NCBI GenBank assembly: GCA_037157565.1
Contig: JAZHRO010000002.1
Coordinates: 36,228,501 to 36,292,500 of the forward strand
DNA from: Thalassia testudinum
Taxonomy: Eukaryota; Streptophyta; Magnoliopsida; Alismatales; Hydrocharitaceae
Reading direction: 5' to 3'
DNA length: 64,000 bases
A model generated the notes under the pieces. It had not been told where the DNA came from. It worked only from the letters and a program-made list of their open reading frames with translations, and did no database searches. Numbering within the stretch: position 1 is the first letter of the stretch; each line of letters begins with the position of its first letter. Shown here in pieces: positions 10,324 through 22,196 of the stretch. The translations under genes and the position numbers were made by a program.

Positions 10324-12612
10324 TGATAAACACCAGTTTATCATCATTCTTATGCATTAAAACAAACCTAGCTCTTAGGATTTTTGCTCTGCAAATGGCT
10401 TTTTGGGCTGCATTTAGGCATTAACTAGGTTAGGCATGCGTTGCATTTTTTCTTGTCATTTTAATGTGTTTTTTTTAGTGTTAGGGATGAACAGATATAC
10501 AGATCCCTAAAACCCTAACACTCAAGAAGGCAATTGGTGAAGAAGAAGCTCAGACTAGCTGGAACTCAGCTTGATCCAGTTCACCACAGCTGGAATCTAG
10601 CTCAATTGGACTAGGGTTAATTCATCCTAACTCCATTCAGCTCATCTCAGTTGAATGGTAGCTCAAGAGAGCTCATCTTAGCTCACCCTAGCTCAAGTCA
10701 GCTCAAATCCAGCTCAAGTTAGCTGAGTCTAGCTCATCTCAGCGTCCACTAGTCCACAGGAAGCTCTAGCTAGCTCAGCTGAGTTGACTGGAGTTCACCC
10801 CAGCTCAGGTCCAGCTACATCCAACTCCACTCAACTCCAGCCAGCTGAAGATGAATTCATTCCAGGTCAGGAAGCTCTAGTCCAACTCCCGGGAACCCAG
10901 CTTAGCTCAAGCTAATTGAGCTAAGCTACCTTAGCTGTCTTAACCAGCTCAATTCTCCCCGGGAGCACCAGACCCAGCTCACCTCAGCTCCATTCAACAG
11001 AAGCTAGCTCAATTTGGCTTGGCTTAGCAGCTGGTAAAGAACTAGCAAGCTAAGCCAGCTAGAGTAGCCCCATGTTGACCTCTTCAGTAGTTGCCAGCTC
11101 CAATTCAGCTCCAGACTCTACATATCCAGCTCCTCTCCTCAAACCCTAAGCTCCACATGCATATTCCTCTACTCTATAGCTAGCTAAGCTAGCTTAGCTT
11201 AGCTTAGCTTAGCTTAGCTTAGCTAGCATCCACCTCCATGGTACCAAAAACCTAACCCTAACTCCACCTACATAACCTACCACTCCAAGTCCACCTAAGC
11301 CTACTTAAGCTAGCTCCACCTCTACTCAAGTTGGTGCCACCTCTTCACCACCTTTCACCCCTCAACTAACCACCAAAAGACACCTAAAGTTGGTGCCAAA
11401 ACTAACCCTAACTACCTCCCTTTTGGCGCCAACCTCAACACCCATATCCACCCTACACATAACCCCTCCAAGCCATCTCCACCATCCACCTCAACCCCCT
11501 TCTAGATGCCTAGAAGTTAGAGCCAACCCATGGCACCTCTCCATGGTTGGCACCACTTTTAGGTGTCCCTTGGCCACCCATAACTACCCCCCTTACACCC
11601 CTTTGGTGGCGCCAACTCTCCTTAGCCTTAGGATCACCTAACCACCTCCATCTTCCCATCTTAGTCCTCCATCTCAAGAGTCACGTTAACCCCTCATCCT
11701 ACCCTATAAAAAGACCACCACCCATCACCTTACAACCCATCCTTGGCTAGCAAATTTCCTCTCATAATATACCTAAAGCCCACGCCCAAGAGAGAAGAAG
11801 AAGAAGATTAAGGGGATATTTTGTCCCCTTGGTGCCTTCCCCTCTTCCCTTCTCTCTTGTGCCCACACCAGCCAAAGGAGGAGCCAGGCAAGGAAGACCT
11901 TTGGAGGAGGTCTTGAAGGTGGTCCATGCCACCTTGGAGGAGAAATTGAGGGTGGTGCACGCCCACCCTAGGTGAAAAGACTTGAGGTGGAGAGCATCCA
12001 CCTTGGAGGTGCTTTCAAGGGAGGAGAAGAAGGAGACCCTCTTTTCAAGCCAAGGAGCAGCTAGGCTTGGAGCAAGAAGACTCCCTTCTTCACCAGATTC
12101 TACAAAAGGATTTGTGTTTCTTCTATTACTTTTATATTTTACATTTCTAGTAGAAGCATTCCTCTACTTGTCTTTGTAAAAGAACACAAATTCTGCTAAA
12201 TTAATTTGCCTTCTTTTTAATTACTTGTTGCAATTGTTTGTCTTTGTTCTAGCACTCGTTTTACTTCCACTTCCTAATTACTCTAGGCCTCTACTTGCTT
12301 AGAGTGAGCTTAGGTAGTGGACATATTTATCTCTTAAGTTTTAGCTGAGTAATTTTAGGTGTTAGTACTTTTCCGTCACAATTCACATTTTGTCCTCATT
12401 ATTTCAAAACTGAAAAAAAATTATATATTTAAAATACCAAAAATAAAGTTGAGATTTATTTTCTAAGCAAGAGAGTTGAATTGCAAATTTGCCTCCTTGG
12501 ATGACCCTAGATACTCCCCTATCTAGGAATATAAATTTAAAAGCGTATGTGATTTGGCTTGTTACAATGACTTAAAAACCCGCTTTTACAAATCATGCCA
12601 AATTTCGCATCA
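10324..12612 (+). repeat. 3' LTR, family A (2289 bp)
   Basis: Begins TGATAAAC ACCA GTTTATCA, an 8-bp perfect hairpin, and ends GCATCA, so the outer ends form a short TGAT/ATCA inverted repeat. It is preceded by the polypurine tract. A TATA box is at 11705. From about 10550 to 11225 it is crowded with AGCTCA/AGCT words, including a run of (agctt)n near 11190-11222. The 3' part carries the 'gcctccttgga...ctatctaggaatataaattta' block also seen at 19990-20040. Partial copies are at 19856-20115 (3' end only) and 55873-56583 (5' part only). The matching 5' LTR is not in the window. Confidence 0.9.
11705..11711 (+). promoter_or_regulatory. TATA box of LTR A
   Basis: CCCTATAAAAAGACC context, typical of LTR promoters. 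Unlike families B, C and D, no GTCCCAC-type element lies 24 bp upstream. Confidence 0.55.
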
Positions 12613-12617
12613 GTAGG

Positions 12618-13775
12618 GATCCGGGAATCGGGTCGTAACACCACCCCCATTACATTCGCCAATGTCCAGCGAACCTCTTGAGCAAGTTTGACGTGGCCGT
12701 GAGGCCTTCTTTTGTGTTTCAGGTGTTCGCCCTTCACCGCCATTAACGAAGAAGCTTCAAGCAAGCTTGGAGCTGTGTTCTTGCCACAACAGCTCCAAGT
12801 GAGACCTCCAGGCAACGCACAAGCATCCCAGGAAGGCGTTCAGGTCTTCAATTGAGGACCCTACCCTTTGTAGTTGCTCCAATCATGAAGCCTCATCTCA
12901 GTAGTCGCACGTGAGCAGAAGGGGTGGGATTTAGTCCCACATCGTTAGTAAAAGAGCAACCACCAGGGGATAAATTTGATTTGTTCTTTCAGCTGGTTGC
13001 CTCAAGACACATCGGGGGTGAGGTCCCCACTACACCCACGCACACCTGACTCACCTAGACCTATCACTCCTCGGTTGTGACCCCACGCACGGAGCCCTGG
13101 ATCTGGTTATTGTGCTCGACCCAAATACCTGATTAACCTGGATATTTGAGAGTAGAGGAAAGGAGGGAAAAGGAGAGAGAGCAGGGGAGGGGTGGGTTTT
13201 GCTCCTCTATGCAGATGTGCGACACTTAGTCGCTGAGGAGAAAACCCTAAGAAGAAAAAGAAAGAAAGAGGAAGAAAGGAAGAGAAGGCTAAAGAGTAAG
13301 AAGGCTTGAAGGGAAGAAGGAAAGGAGTTGTGCCTAAGAGAAGAAGAATTGAAGAAGAGGAAAAGCACTGTAGAAGGCATCACTTAATTCGTCTAATCCA
13401 CATGCCAGATGTCTAATTACTGTTGAATTATTTGGTTTAATTGTGATATTTGTGATGCATACTTAGAAGGCTTCGTTGGTGATTTAAATCGCCACTTTTG
13501 GCTTTTCTATTCTTTTTATCTTGAGATATATTGAGCTTCATTGAATATTTAATGTGACAGATTAGCATTCATTGAAATATTTTTATAGTACTTCATTCAT
13601 GGTGCTCATTTATATATTAATTGAAGATTAGCATGTGAATGTAATACTTGCTTCCTGTGTTCGACTTCGGACTTCATTCTTGATTTCGAGTAATAAATTT
13701 TATTTGTTGGGAGATCTATTTAGAAGATCTTACTACAACGAGACACTTAAAACTCCTATCTAGACCCCTCCAACA
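12618..13775 (+). repeat. family C LTR remnant, 3' part only
   Basis: Alignable with the 3' part of the LTRs at 44072-46803 and 56951-59673: a 'gacgtggccgtgaggc' block, GTCCCACATCG at 12934, GTGAGGTCCCC, a purine-rich stretch (13240-13370), TGTGTTCGACTTCGG, CGAGTAATAAATTT and a closing CAACA at 13771-13775. The first half is missing and no primer site follows, so it is a fragment that was truncated by the element ending at 12612 or before it. Confidence 0.75.
12934..12975 (+). promoter_or_regulatory. USE-like element plus TATA-like box, 24-bp spacing
   Basis: GTCCCACATCG at 12934-12944, then 24 bases, then GATAAAT at 12969-12975. Same layout as the sites at 3066, 45906, 47818 (minus) and 58782. 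Confidence 0.5.
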
Positions 13776-14456
13776 CTCTACCAAATAAAGTTGTTGGAGA
13801 CATACTGACAGTTACTTGAAAAAAAAAAGGTTTCAAAAAAAAGAAATTCTTTGGAATAAGTCAAGTATGTTCTCCAAGTCCTGTAATACTATTTTCCACC
13901 AAAAAGAAACAAAAATGTTTTTAGGGTGCAGTACAAATACCCTATTTCACCAAATATTCTTTGAGCCACAAATGCAATAAAAGTCGAGCTTGAGTTTTCC
14001 TCACTTTTTGAGAGTCAATCCGAAAACATGACTTGAAGCTAGGACCAACTTCGACTTAGAAAGAAGTGAAACCCTGGGATTGAGTTTTGAAATTCACCTG
14101 GTTAGTCCTGATCCATCACTAAGCACAGCCATAACCACTTAGCTTCTGAGTCTTGGAAATCACACTTAAGGTTTAAATATCAAGAGTCCTTATTGGTCGA
14201 GAAATGGTCTATATCATATCAAACTTAACTTCTGGTCAGTCTTCCTAAGCGATAGGTTCTCACAATGTCCAAACATAAACACAACTGGTTTATCGGAAAA
14301 ATCTTTCAGCTTAAAGATCATCTCTAAACACTTAACACTTAAATTTTTTTTTGAAAGAAAAGAAAAGCAAAATAAATATCTCATCACACTTACCTTGCTG
14401 ATACTTAAACTGCTTTGTACTTTAATAAGTTGTTTGCTAAGAGACTAGTAAAACCT
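13776..14456 (+). other. 3' internal tail of a family B retroelement
   Basis: No genes. It ends in a 'gagactagtaaaa' box and a polypurine tract abutting the family B LTR, so at least its right part is the 3' end of that element's internal region. The boundary with the LTR fragment on its left is not marked by a visible duplication. Confidence 0.55.
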
Positions 14457-14469
14457 AAGCATGGGGGTA
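14457..14469 (+). promoter_or_regulatory. polypurine tract before LTR B
   Basis: AAGCATGGGGGTA directly before TGATGAG; nearly identical to the tracts at 10311 and 44059. It shows that the following LTR functioned as a 3' LTR. Confidence 0.85.
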
Positions 14470-17400
14470 TGATGAGGTGTGGCTCATCATAGCTAAAATG
14501 CCCAAGTTAAGCTAGAAACTAGGTTAAACACTACCAAATTAATACAAAGAAAGAGTTAAGTGTGAGAATTAACAGAAAAGACCTAAAACACTAAATCTAT
14601 GTTAAAAATGCATAATTAGGTCATTTATTGAGATATTATATTAATAAATACAAAATGATGATCCAATTGTAAATTGAACATACAAATGAGCTCAAAACTT
14701 CAAATCAAAAGTGAAATTAACTTCTAATATATTCAATTAAGCTTCAATAAAAACTTGGTAGCATTTGGACATTATTAAGATCTTGCATTTAGAGATTCAC
14801 ATTTAGGTCCTTCATTCATAACATTTATTCACATTAGAAAACCTCCAGGGACCCGTTTGTAGGTCATAAAGACCTTTTTGTATGGCTCTAGGGACTTCTT
14901 TGCGATGTTTTTCTGCTACTTATGGGCCTTGTTGAAGTTGTTCCACCACTTCGCTGAAGGGCTCTCTTGTAATTCCACCAACACACCTGCGTGAATGGTG
15001 CACTTGTTGGTGTACTGTTTATCGCAAGAACACACCAAATCCTAGCCGCTCACACCTTGATTTCCACTTGATCTACGGCTCAAACTGAATCAAAGCTTCA
15101 CGCGACTCCTTGCGTAGCTTCACCTCTACCCCTAGATCCCATCTAACGGCCCCCCTTTAGATTAGCTCTTCACGCCCTCCTCTCCTCTCCATCCAACTGT
15201 GGGTGCCCTAAACACCTAATCTCGCCAATGTGGTGACTGTAATCACCCTCAAGCAAAACTTAAGCACTCCCTCAGCTCGCGTGTGCACCATCGACCTCCT
15301 CTCCTACTTCATTGAGGCAATCTCTTCGTCCCCTCCAGTTCTCCTTATCCCGTTCAGTTGCCACTTCAGTGACAGTGGTGTGATTTTTCATCACCAATTC
15401 CTCTTCGCCGCTAGGGATGACGTATGCCTGAGGACAACCTTAAAGCTCCTCTTGCGGGCTTTTCCTTCACTGGAGATCTCCCCCATTCTTCTTCCTTAGC
15501 CGCCGGCTTTGGATCCAATGGTCCCGTTAACCCGGTTAGATTATGATTTCCTGCTTTGTTAGAGTAGTTTAGATTAATAATTAGCATACAATAACTTAGT
15601 TAGGAGTAGATCAGTTAGTGAATCCACTAGTTTGATCGTTAGCTTAGGAGTAGATTAGAGTAGAATTCACACACCCACCTCCTCTGATCAATTCAGATCA
15701 GAGGAGATGAATCCATTTCATCAATTTGATTATTCATCTCCCCCCTCACATCACAATTTCATGTTCTGAATTTCCCCGCATTTTATTTCGCAAGTCACCC
15801 CTCCATCAGAGTCAAATTCTCATCTAATTACTTTCTACCTTTACGATGAGAATTTGTGCTGAAATCCATCTAGGGGTCTTCTCATTCATTTCAGAAATCC
15901 ACAAAGACCCCTAATCTAAATTTAAAATGGAATCGGCTTGCTTGATCTATTTTTAATTTGGATTTCAATGCAAGATTGTGAGATTCTGATCAAATTGAGT
16001 TTTGAAGGGTTTTTAATCAAGTGAATTGATATGTTTTTGTATGGATCAGTACATGGCCGTTTATCTGAGATGATCCTAGTGATGAATCTTTCCTCAGATG
16101 AGCCAAGGTCGGATTTGTCATGAATTGGGGATTTCATGAGCTTATATGTGAGGTAGAGCCAAGGAAAATCAACCTTGATTGATTTGAGGCTCTACCAGGT
16201 ATTTTTGTGTGGATTAGTTTTTCAGATTCTGATTTTTAACCTAAGGAATTTTCAGTATTGCTTAAGGTTTTAGAGAATTGGGATTCAAGTGGCTGAGTTT
16301 AATGGACTGATTTAAGACCTCCTTCATGCTGTCTATAGCATTAGGAAGGTGTTAGATTAGTGGTTTTCTCTGATTTGAAATGAGGAATATGGTATGAGGA
16401 TTTTTGATACAGAGTTTAACACCCCAATTTGATTGCAAAATGATTTCCAAGTATTGTCAGATTTTTAAGATGTTTATTGTTGTGATTTTTGAATCCTAAT
16501 TCAACATATTAAAGTGCTGCAAAGCAGCTACATTCCATGGGTTTTCTGACCATAAATCCAGTTTAAGTTAGGGCTATTTGAAATGATAATTTGAGTTGAA
16601 TGTTCTTGATCCCAGATCAGACTTTCTCAAGTTTCATCTTGGATAGTTTGTGTGGTGGATTAGAACATCAGAGCTGCTGGAATTGAAGCAATGGCTGCAC
16701 AGCAGCCCTTTGAATTTTTTTAAGACATCTGGAGTAGCTTAAGAGCTACTGATCTAGACACTAGAGTTGCTGCTGCTCTGCTGAATCCTAGCAGCAGTGT
16801 TGCTGCTGTTGTTTGAAGCTGCTGCTGCAGCTGTTGCTCCTGTTGAATGATCTGAATTAATAGGCAATGAATTGGGTTTTGAAGTGAATTAAAGAGCTAA
16901 CAAGTTTTATATGTTATATACTATTTGTATAAGCATTTATGTATCTAAAATGATATTTAAATCTCATTTGAATGACTTGTAATCTCATTTTTAATTCCTT
17001 TGTCAGCCACTTATGTGTATATTTGCCCAAATTTGAAAATTTGATGAAATTAGTTTAGAATTTATGTTCAATTGCTTGCACACCTTCCATATAATATGTT
17101 GAACATATTTTAGTGTTTCTACTACATACCCAACCCTTCATACACATCCTAGTGCCTTAGGTTCCAATTGAAACATCTCTTTAAGGCCTTAAATGTGTTT
17201 GGCTTGTAAATAAATAAAAATGTTATAAAAATTCCAAAAAAATAAAATAAATGTATAGCGAGTAAGATTAGATATATTTTTAGGTGTGTACCAAATTTTA
17301 AAGTATTCTAAACCCCCAGTTTGGTAGAACATACCAGCCGATGATTCAGTGTACCTTGAAACTTAATAAAAGAACTCAACATCCAAAAATACCAAAACAC

Positions 17401-19631
17401 ATATTATCTCTCATCTCTCTCTTTCTCTCTCACCTTCTATCTCTATAAAACATATAAAACACATAAAAATCATAAAAACTCTAAAAATGGCCAAAAATAC
17501 CATGTATATTATGTAAATACTTGTATATACAAACTATATCCAAGCTATATATATACATAGTGTATAATATGTTTATAACCTATATATATAACTTATTTAC
17601 GTATTCTATATTATAAATTAAGTATTTAAGATAAATTAAATTGTATATAACTTATTTATATTATTATCTATTAATTTAAGTAACTTATATGTACTCTAAA
17701 CTATATAAATTAATAAACCCCTATAAATAACCTTATTTATTAATGATACTGTAAATATATAATTATTTATAAATAATGTACACTAAGACACCTGTAATAT
17801 AATTTAATTATATAGATATAATAAATAATTATTTTATTAAGTTATTAAGTAAGTTGCTAGCTTAAATTAAAATAAATTAGTAAATTAAGTTATTAATGAA
17901 CTAATTTATACTGTACATTTGTATTATACTATTTTAAGTAACTTAAACTAATTTAACTATATTTATACTATATTATACTATTTATACATAATTTATATGT
18001 ATAATAGCCTGAAAATTGATATTTAAATGTATATAAATTAAAATAACATGTGCAAAATACCATAGAAATATGTATTAAATAATTTAATATGTATATTAAC
18101 AATGTCAATTAGACCATAAATTATGTAATTTAGACTGTAATTAAGAAATAAAATTAAAAATCAATGTACATAACTTGTAAACTTTAGCGAATTTATTTAT
18201 ATAGTAAAACTAATTATTTTTCTAAATTAATTATATAATTACGTAGCTATATATAAGGGCTTTACGAATATATAATTTATTTTGAAAGCAAAGAACATTT
18301 GGGCCCTCAAATCGAGGGCCAAATCCTCACAAATCACACACTGCCTGCTGGATTTCGACGCTGGAGGCGCAGTGTCTTAGTGCCACATCATTTTCTGGCA
18401 AGCACCTGCACCGCCTTAAATTATTTTTGTCTTAAGGGCCATCCAGTCGTCATGGGCGCTGGGCACCCGAACCCATTATAAATACTTATCTGAGCATTTG
18501 AATGGCATGAGATTATGAGATAAAATTGGTGTGCTGTGCATGGCTGGGAGCTGTGCACTGTGCATGGGTCTAATTAAGCCCAGTAATGAGCCATAAATCG
18601 GTTAAAATGCACCTAATTAAGGATTAGAGAGGCCCTACTAGAGGTCTGGTCCCACCTTTACGGGTGCTGTGTATCCTCAAAAAGGCTACCCGCCAATTAA
18701 ACCCATTTTTGGATCGAAAACCGGCCTGAACCAGTTGTGAATCGGTCTAAAGAGAAGAGACGAGAGCAAAATGGCTAAGTGTTGAAGAGTCATAGAGAGT
18801 TTGTGAGGTTGAAAATTGGCTAACTGCCTAAGACATAGAGATAAAAGAAGATGACATAGGAGAAAAAGAGTAGCCAAAATTTAGCTACGTACCTCTGAGC
18901 CCTTGTGTACAGAGTGCATGTGTGTGTGCGTTTGTATATAGGTATGTATAAAGTATGTAATAAATATAAGTAAGTAATATACGTATATAAGTATACTTAG
19001 AGTATAGTAGTACTGTTTGAGCTATAAATGTATATAAACAAAAGATAGCTTTAGTGAAAAATATAGACGTCACTGTACATAGTATTATATGTTAGTATAG
19101 ACATTAGTTTTTACCGTAGCTTATGTACATAGTCTTTCTAAGGTTTTAACGACACTTTTATACGTCATTGTAGATACATTATATGTTACTGTAGATATTA
19201 GTAAGTTAGGTTAGTATAGTACATATTGTTACTTATTATTGTACATATAGTAAGTATTATCAATATAAGTTGTAAATAGATAATATAGAGTAATTATACA
19301 TGGTTTTTAATGCCTGTTTGTATATAATTATTTTTAATCATTGTAATTATTTCTAATTCATTCTTCTGTATATAATTGATTTATTCTTTAATTCTTTGAT
19401 TGATTGATTCATTCTTATATATAAAATCAATCTTTTTGAAATTAAAGAATATTATTGGACTTAGAGAGTGATGTATATCAATAATTGCCTCCCAGTGAGT
19501 GACATGGAATAAACCAGTTAAAATTAAGTATACAAATAAAATTGACGCGACAACGGTTTATATTTGTGACATATACTACAACAACGACGTTTTAAAACCC
19601 CTTTTTTGTACAAATCGGTAGTCAACAATTA
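14470..19631 (+). repeat. family B LTR (5.16 kb) flanked by both polypurine tract and primer site
   Basis: Begins TGATGAG GTGTGG CTCATCA (7-bp hairpin). Alignable over its whole length with the copy at 25700-30818, including the CTG-rich stretch near 16690-16840, a very AT-rich kilobase (about 17250-18300), a USE-like promoter at 18380 and the 'gcctcccagtgagtg' block near the 3' end. A polypurine tract precedes it and a primer-binding site follows, so one LTR serves two internal regions. It holds no coding region; short frames inside are not conserved in the other copy. The exact 3' end is uncertain (CAACA at 19627 or ATTA at 19631); the latter fits the duplication around the other copy. Confidence 0.85.
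18380..18422 (+). promoter_or_regulatory. USE-like element plus TTAAAT box, 24-bp spacing (LTR B)
   Basis: GTGCCACATCA at 18380-18390 (two differences from RTCCCACATCG), 24 bases, then CTTAAATT at 18415-18422. The second family B LTR has GTGCCACATCG with a 23-base spacing at 29564. Confidence 0.45.
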
Positions 19632-19855
19632 TTTTTTGGTGCCATTGTCGGGGATAAAAAGCCGACAATAGTGCTTTTTTATGATTATTGATGAGTCGTC
19701 CATCATATTTTTGGCGCCGTTGCTAGAGACAAAAATCCAACAATAGTGCTTTCTTATGATTGTTGATGAGTCGTCCATCATATTTTTGGCGTCGTTGTTG
19801 GGGACAAAAACCCATCAACAACCCTTTATTATGATTGTTTGGCGAATGTCGTAGA
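19632..19855 (+). repeat. three 75-bp repeats, each with a tRNA-Asp-type primer-binding site
   Basis: Sites begin at 19637 (TGGTGCCATTGTCGGGGA), 19712 (TGGCGCCGTTGCTAGAGA) and 19787 (TGGCGTCGTTGTTGGGGA), exactly 75 bp apart. All derive from TGGCGCCGTTGCCGGGGA, the complement of the plant tRNA-Asp 3' end used by Athila elements. The first follows the LTR within ten bases, as expected for a real primer site. Each unit continues with a 'gacaatagtgctttYttatgatt' type segment and TGATGAGTCGTCCATCATA; the third unit loses similarity after about 50 bp. Confidence 0.85.
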
Positions 19856-20115
19856 AATTCAATTACGTAGTTCTATCTTCGCATTCGTATCTCGCTTATT
19901 TCCAAACATAAAAATTTATAAAAATCAAAATGCAAAAAGAGAAGTGTTGATTTGAGAGGCGAGAGACAAAATCACTTATATGACTAACAAATTGGCCTCC
20001 TTGGACATCCCTAGATATCGCCACTATCTAGGAATATAAATTTACAAGGTGATCTGTTTTGCACGTTGCAACGACATTAAAACCCCATTTATAAAACCGT
20101 GCAAATCCTGCATCA
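19856..20115 (+). repeat. 3' end of a family A LTR
   Basis: From about 19985 to the closing GCATCA at 20115 this matches the last part of the LTR at 10324-12612: 'gcctccttgga', ATCTAGGAATATAAATTTA, a run with AAAACCC and the TGCATCA end. Its 5' part is missing, replaced by the family B leader. The stretch 19856-19980 is probably the same LTR but is less clear. Confidence 0.65.
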
Positions 20116-20269
20116 CTTACCACAATGGTGATAGGAGGCTCGACTCGTCCTACCAAGGGCATATCTCTCGCGAATGATCAGCTGTCACCTGCAACAGGCG
20201 GCGCTTACCTAATACCTTCACCTGGCAATTCACCTCGGGGGGTTGACTGGGGTCAAACATCGACCTACC

Positions 20270-21740
20270 AAACCACCTCCTAAGGTGGGCTGGAGCTCAG
20301 ACGGATGTGTCCAACATGACACATATTGCCGCCTCTTAAGGCCGCAAGCCATTACCTCTTAAGGAGGAAGAGAACTCGGACGTTCACGTCAGACGTTAAA
20401 TGGATTGCTGCCTCTTCAAGCCGGCAACCTACCTCTTAAGAGGGTGAGAACTCGGATGGACGCGTCCGACGTTCCATGCATTGTCGCCTCTTCAGGTTGG
20501 TAGGCCACCTTTTAAGGTGGATGAGAACTCAGACGGACGCGTCCGATGTTCCATCCATTGCCACCTCTTTAGGTTGGCAGGCCACCTCTTAAGGTGGACG
20601 ACAACTCGGATGAATGCGTCCAACGTTCCATATATTGCCGCCTCTTCATGTTGGCAGGCCACCTCTTAAGGTGGACGAGAACTTGAACGACGCATTTGAC
20701 GTTTCAAATATTGCTGCCTCTTCAAGCCTGCAGACCATCTCTTAAGGTGGACGAGAACTCGGATGGATGAATTCGAGGTTCCATATATTGTCGCCACTCC
20801 AAGTCGGCAGGCCACCTCTTAAGGTGGATGAGAACTCAGACGGATGCATTCAATGTTCCATATATTACCACCTCTTTAGGCCGGCTGGCCACCTGTTAAG
20901 GTGGACGAGAACTAGGATGGACGCATCCGACATTCCATATATTGCTACATCTTTAAGTCGGTAGGCCACCGCTTAAGGTGGATGAGAACTCCGACAGATG
21001 CGTCCGACGTTCCATATATTGTCGCCTCTTCAGGCCGGTAGGCCACCTCTTAAGTTGGATGAGAAGTCGGATGGACGCGTCCAACGTATTGCTGCCTTTC
21101 CAGGCCAGCAGGCCTCCTCTTAAGGTGAACAAGAAGTCGGATGGACACGTCCGACGTTCCATGTATTGCTGCCTCTTTAGGCCAGCAAGCCACCTCTTAA
21201 GAAGGGCTAGGACTCAGACGAACGTGTTCAACGTTCCACTTATTTCTACCTCTTTAGGATGGCAAGCCACATTTTAAGGTGGGCAGAAACTCGGATTGAC
21301 GCATCCATATGTTGCCACCTCTTTAGGGCGACGGGCCACCTCTTAAGGTTGGCACGAACTTGGGCAGATGTATCCAACCCGGCTACCCACCTCATCAGGT
21401 TGGCTACGACCCGAATGAATATGTCCGAAGGACTAACTTTAGCCACCTCTTACGATCGGCAAGAACTCAGGCAGACGTGCCCGACGTTCCTCCCCCTGCT
21501 ACCTCTCAAGGATGGCAGGCTATTTCTAAAGTCGGCCCGAGCTCGACAGATGCACGGCCACCCCTCGAGACCCGTTCAACCACCTCTTAAGGTCAGCACA
21601 GATGGGCCCACACAATGCTCCCTTATACCATCACCCATCCAAGCTGACAAGCCACCATTCCAGGTTGGCCTAGACTCGGATAGACCTGCCCCCGCAGTAT
21701 TGACAATTGTCGCCTCCCAAGGCCGGCAAAGCTACTCCTG
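20270..21740 (+). repeat. 77-bp minisatellite, about 14 regular copies plus degenerate tail
   Basis: The GTTCCATAYATTG word recurs at 20471, 20548, 20625, 20701, 20778, 20855, 20932 and 21009 (77 bp, once 76), with similar units before and after. One unit near 21086 is about 7 bp shorter. Each unit carries two self-complementary parts: CCACCT CTTA AGGTGG (6-bp stem, 4-base loop) and CGGACGCGTCCG. After about 21300 the units lose register and blend into shorter CCTCTTAAGG-type repeats. Reading frames through the array reflect the repeat and are not treated as genes. Confidence 0.9.
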
Positions 21741-22196
21741 ACAGCTAACACGAACTCAAGGAGAGGCAATCATGCCTTGCTTATCGATCACCAGAATGCC
21801 AGTCCTTGAGAATGGCATGATCAATGCTCCTACACCATACCTACAGTGACTATGACATCAACTCCCCAGCCAGTAAGGACTCAGGCCTATGTGCCTGAAA
21901 GTTTCACACACTGCTTGCTGGCAAAGTCTTTGCCACTCAGCGAGCGCATTGTCGTCGGAGCAAAAAGTGAGGGCTTGGGCCACCACACCTAATGGCTACC
22001 ATGATGACCACTGGAGGTTGAGTCGGACCTTAGTGTCCTGTACCCCAGGTGGCGCAATGTAATGTAATGCCCATAACATGGGCTTGGACCCCCGCACTCC
22101 AAGTCTCGCTCGGCGCACCTCTAGACTTTCGTCAATAAGAGTCTGTGCGCCCACTCCTGCCTCTCATTGCCACCTTCCAAGGTTGGCCCTACCCCA

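Larger units (their letters stand above)
4093..12612 (+). mobile_element. decayed Athila-type Ty3/gypsy element with 3' LTR (family A)
   Basis: Internal region with gag C-terminal half, protease, RT, RNase H and integrase in Ty3/gypsy order, then about 1.45 kb without genes, a polypurine tract and a 2.29 kb 3' LTR. The 5' LTR, primer site and the first part of gag are absent. From 5450 to about 8900 one frame can be followed, interrupted mainly by single stop codons, with small frame slips near 6120-6240. It is therefore a dead copy that has decayed by point mutation and not by large rearrangement. Lineage call (Athila, plant-specific) rests on the FMDDF motif, the TLRNGK gag motif, the order and size of the parts, and similarity to the better-preserved copy at 60596-64000. 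No env-like reading frame was found between integrase and the 3' LTR. Confidence 0.85.

Noticed and set aside
16690..16850. CTG/CAG-rich stretch considered as a coding poly-Leu/Ala/Gln tract
   Set aside because: Present in both family B LTRs without a conserved open frame; treated as LTR sequence.
17250..18300. very AT-rich kilobase considered as possible centromeric or matrix-attachment DNA
   Set aside because: The same stretch occurs at the same place in the second family B LTR (28400-29470), so it is simply part of that LTR.
20481..21741. chain of frames with repeated peptide units (HLLRW-type) over the 77-bp array
   Set aside because: A 77-bp unit is not a multiple of three, so the frames shift every unit; the repeated peptides are a by-product of the DNA repeat. 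It is also not a CRISPR array: units are contiguous without unique spacers, and this is a plant nucleus.
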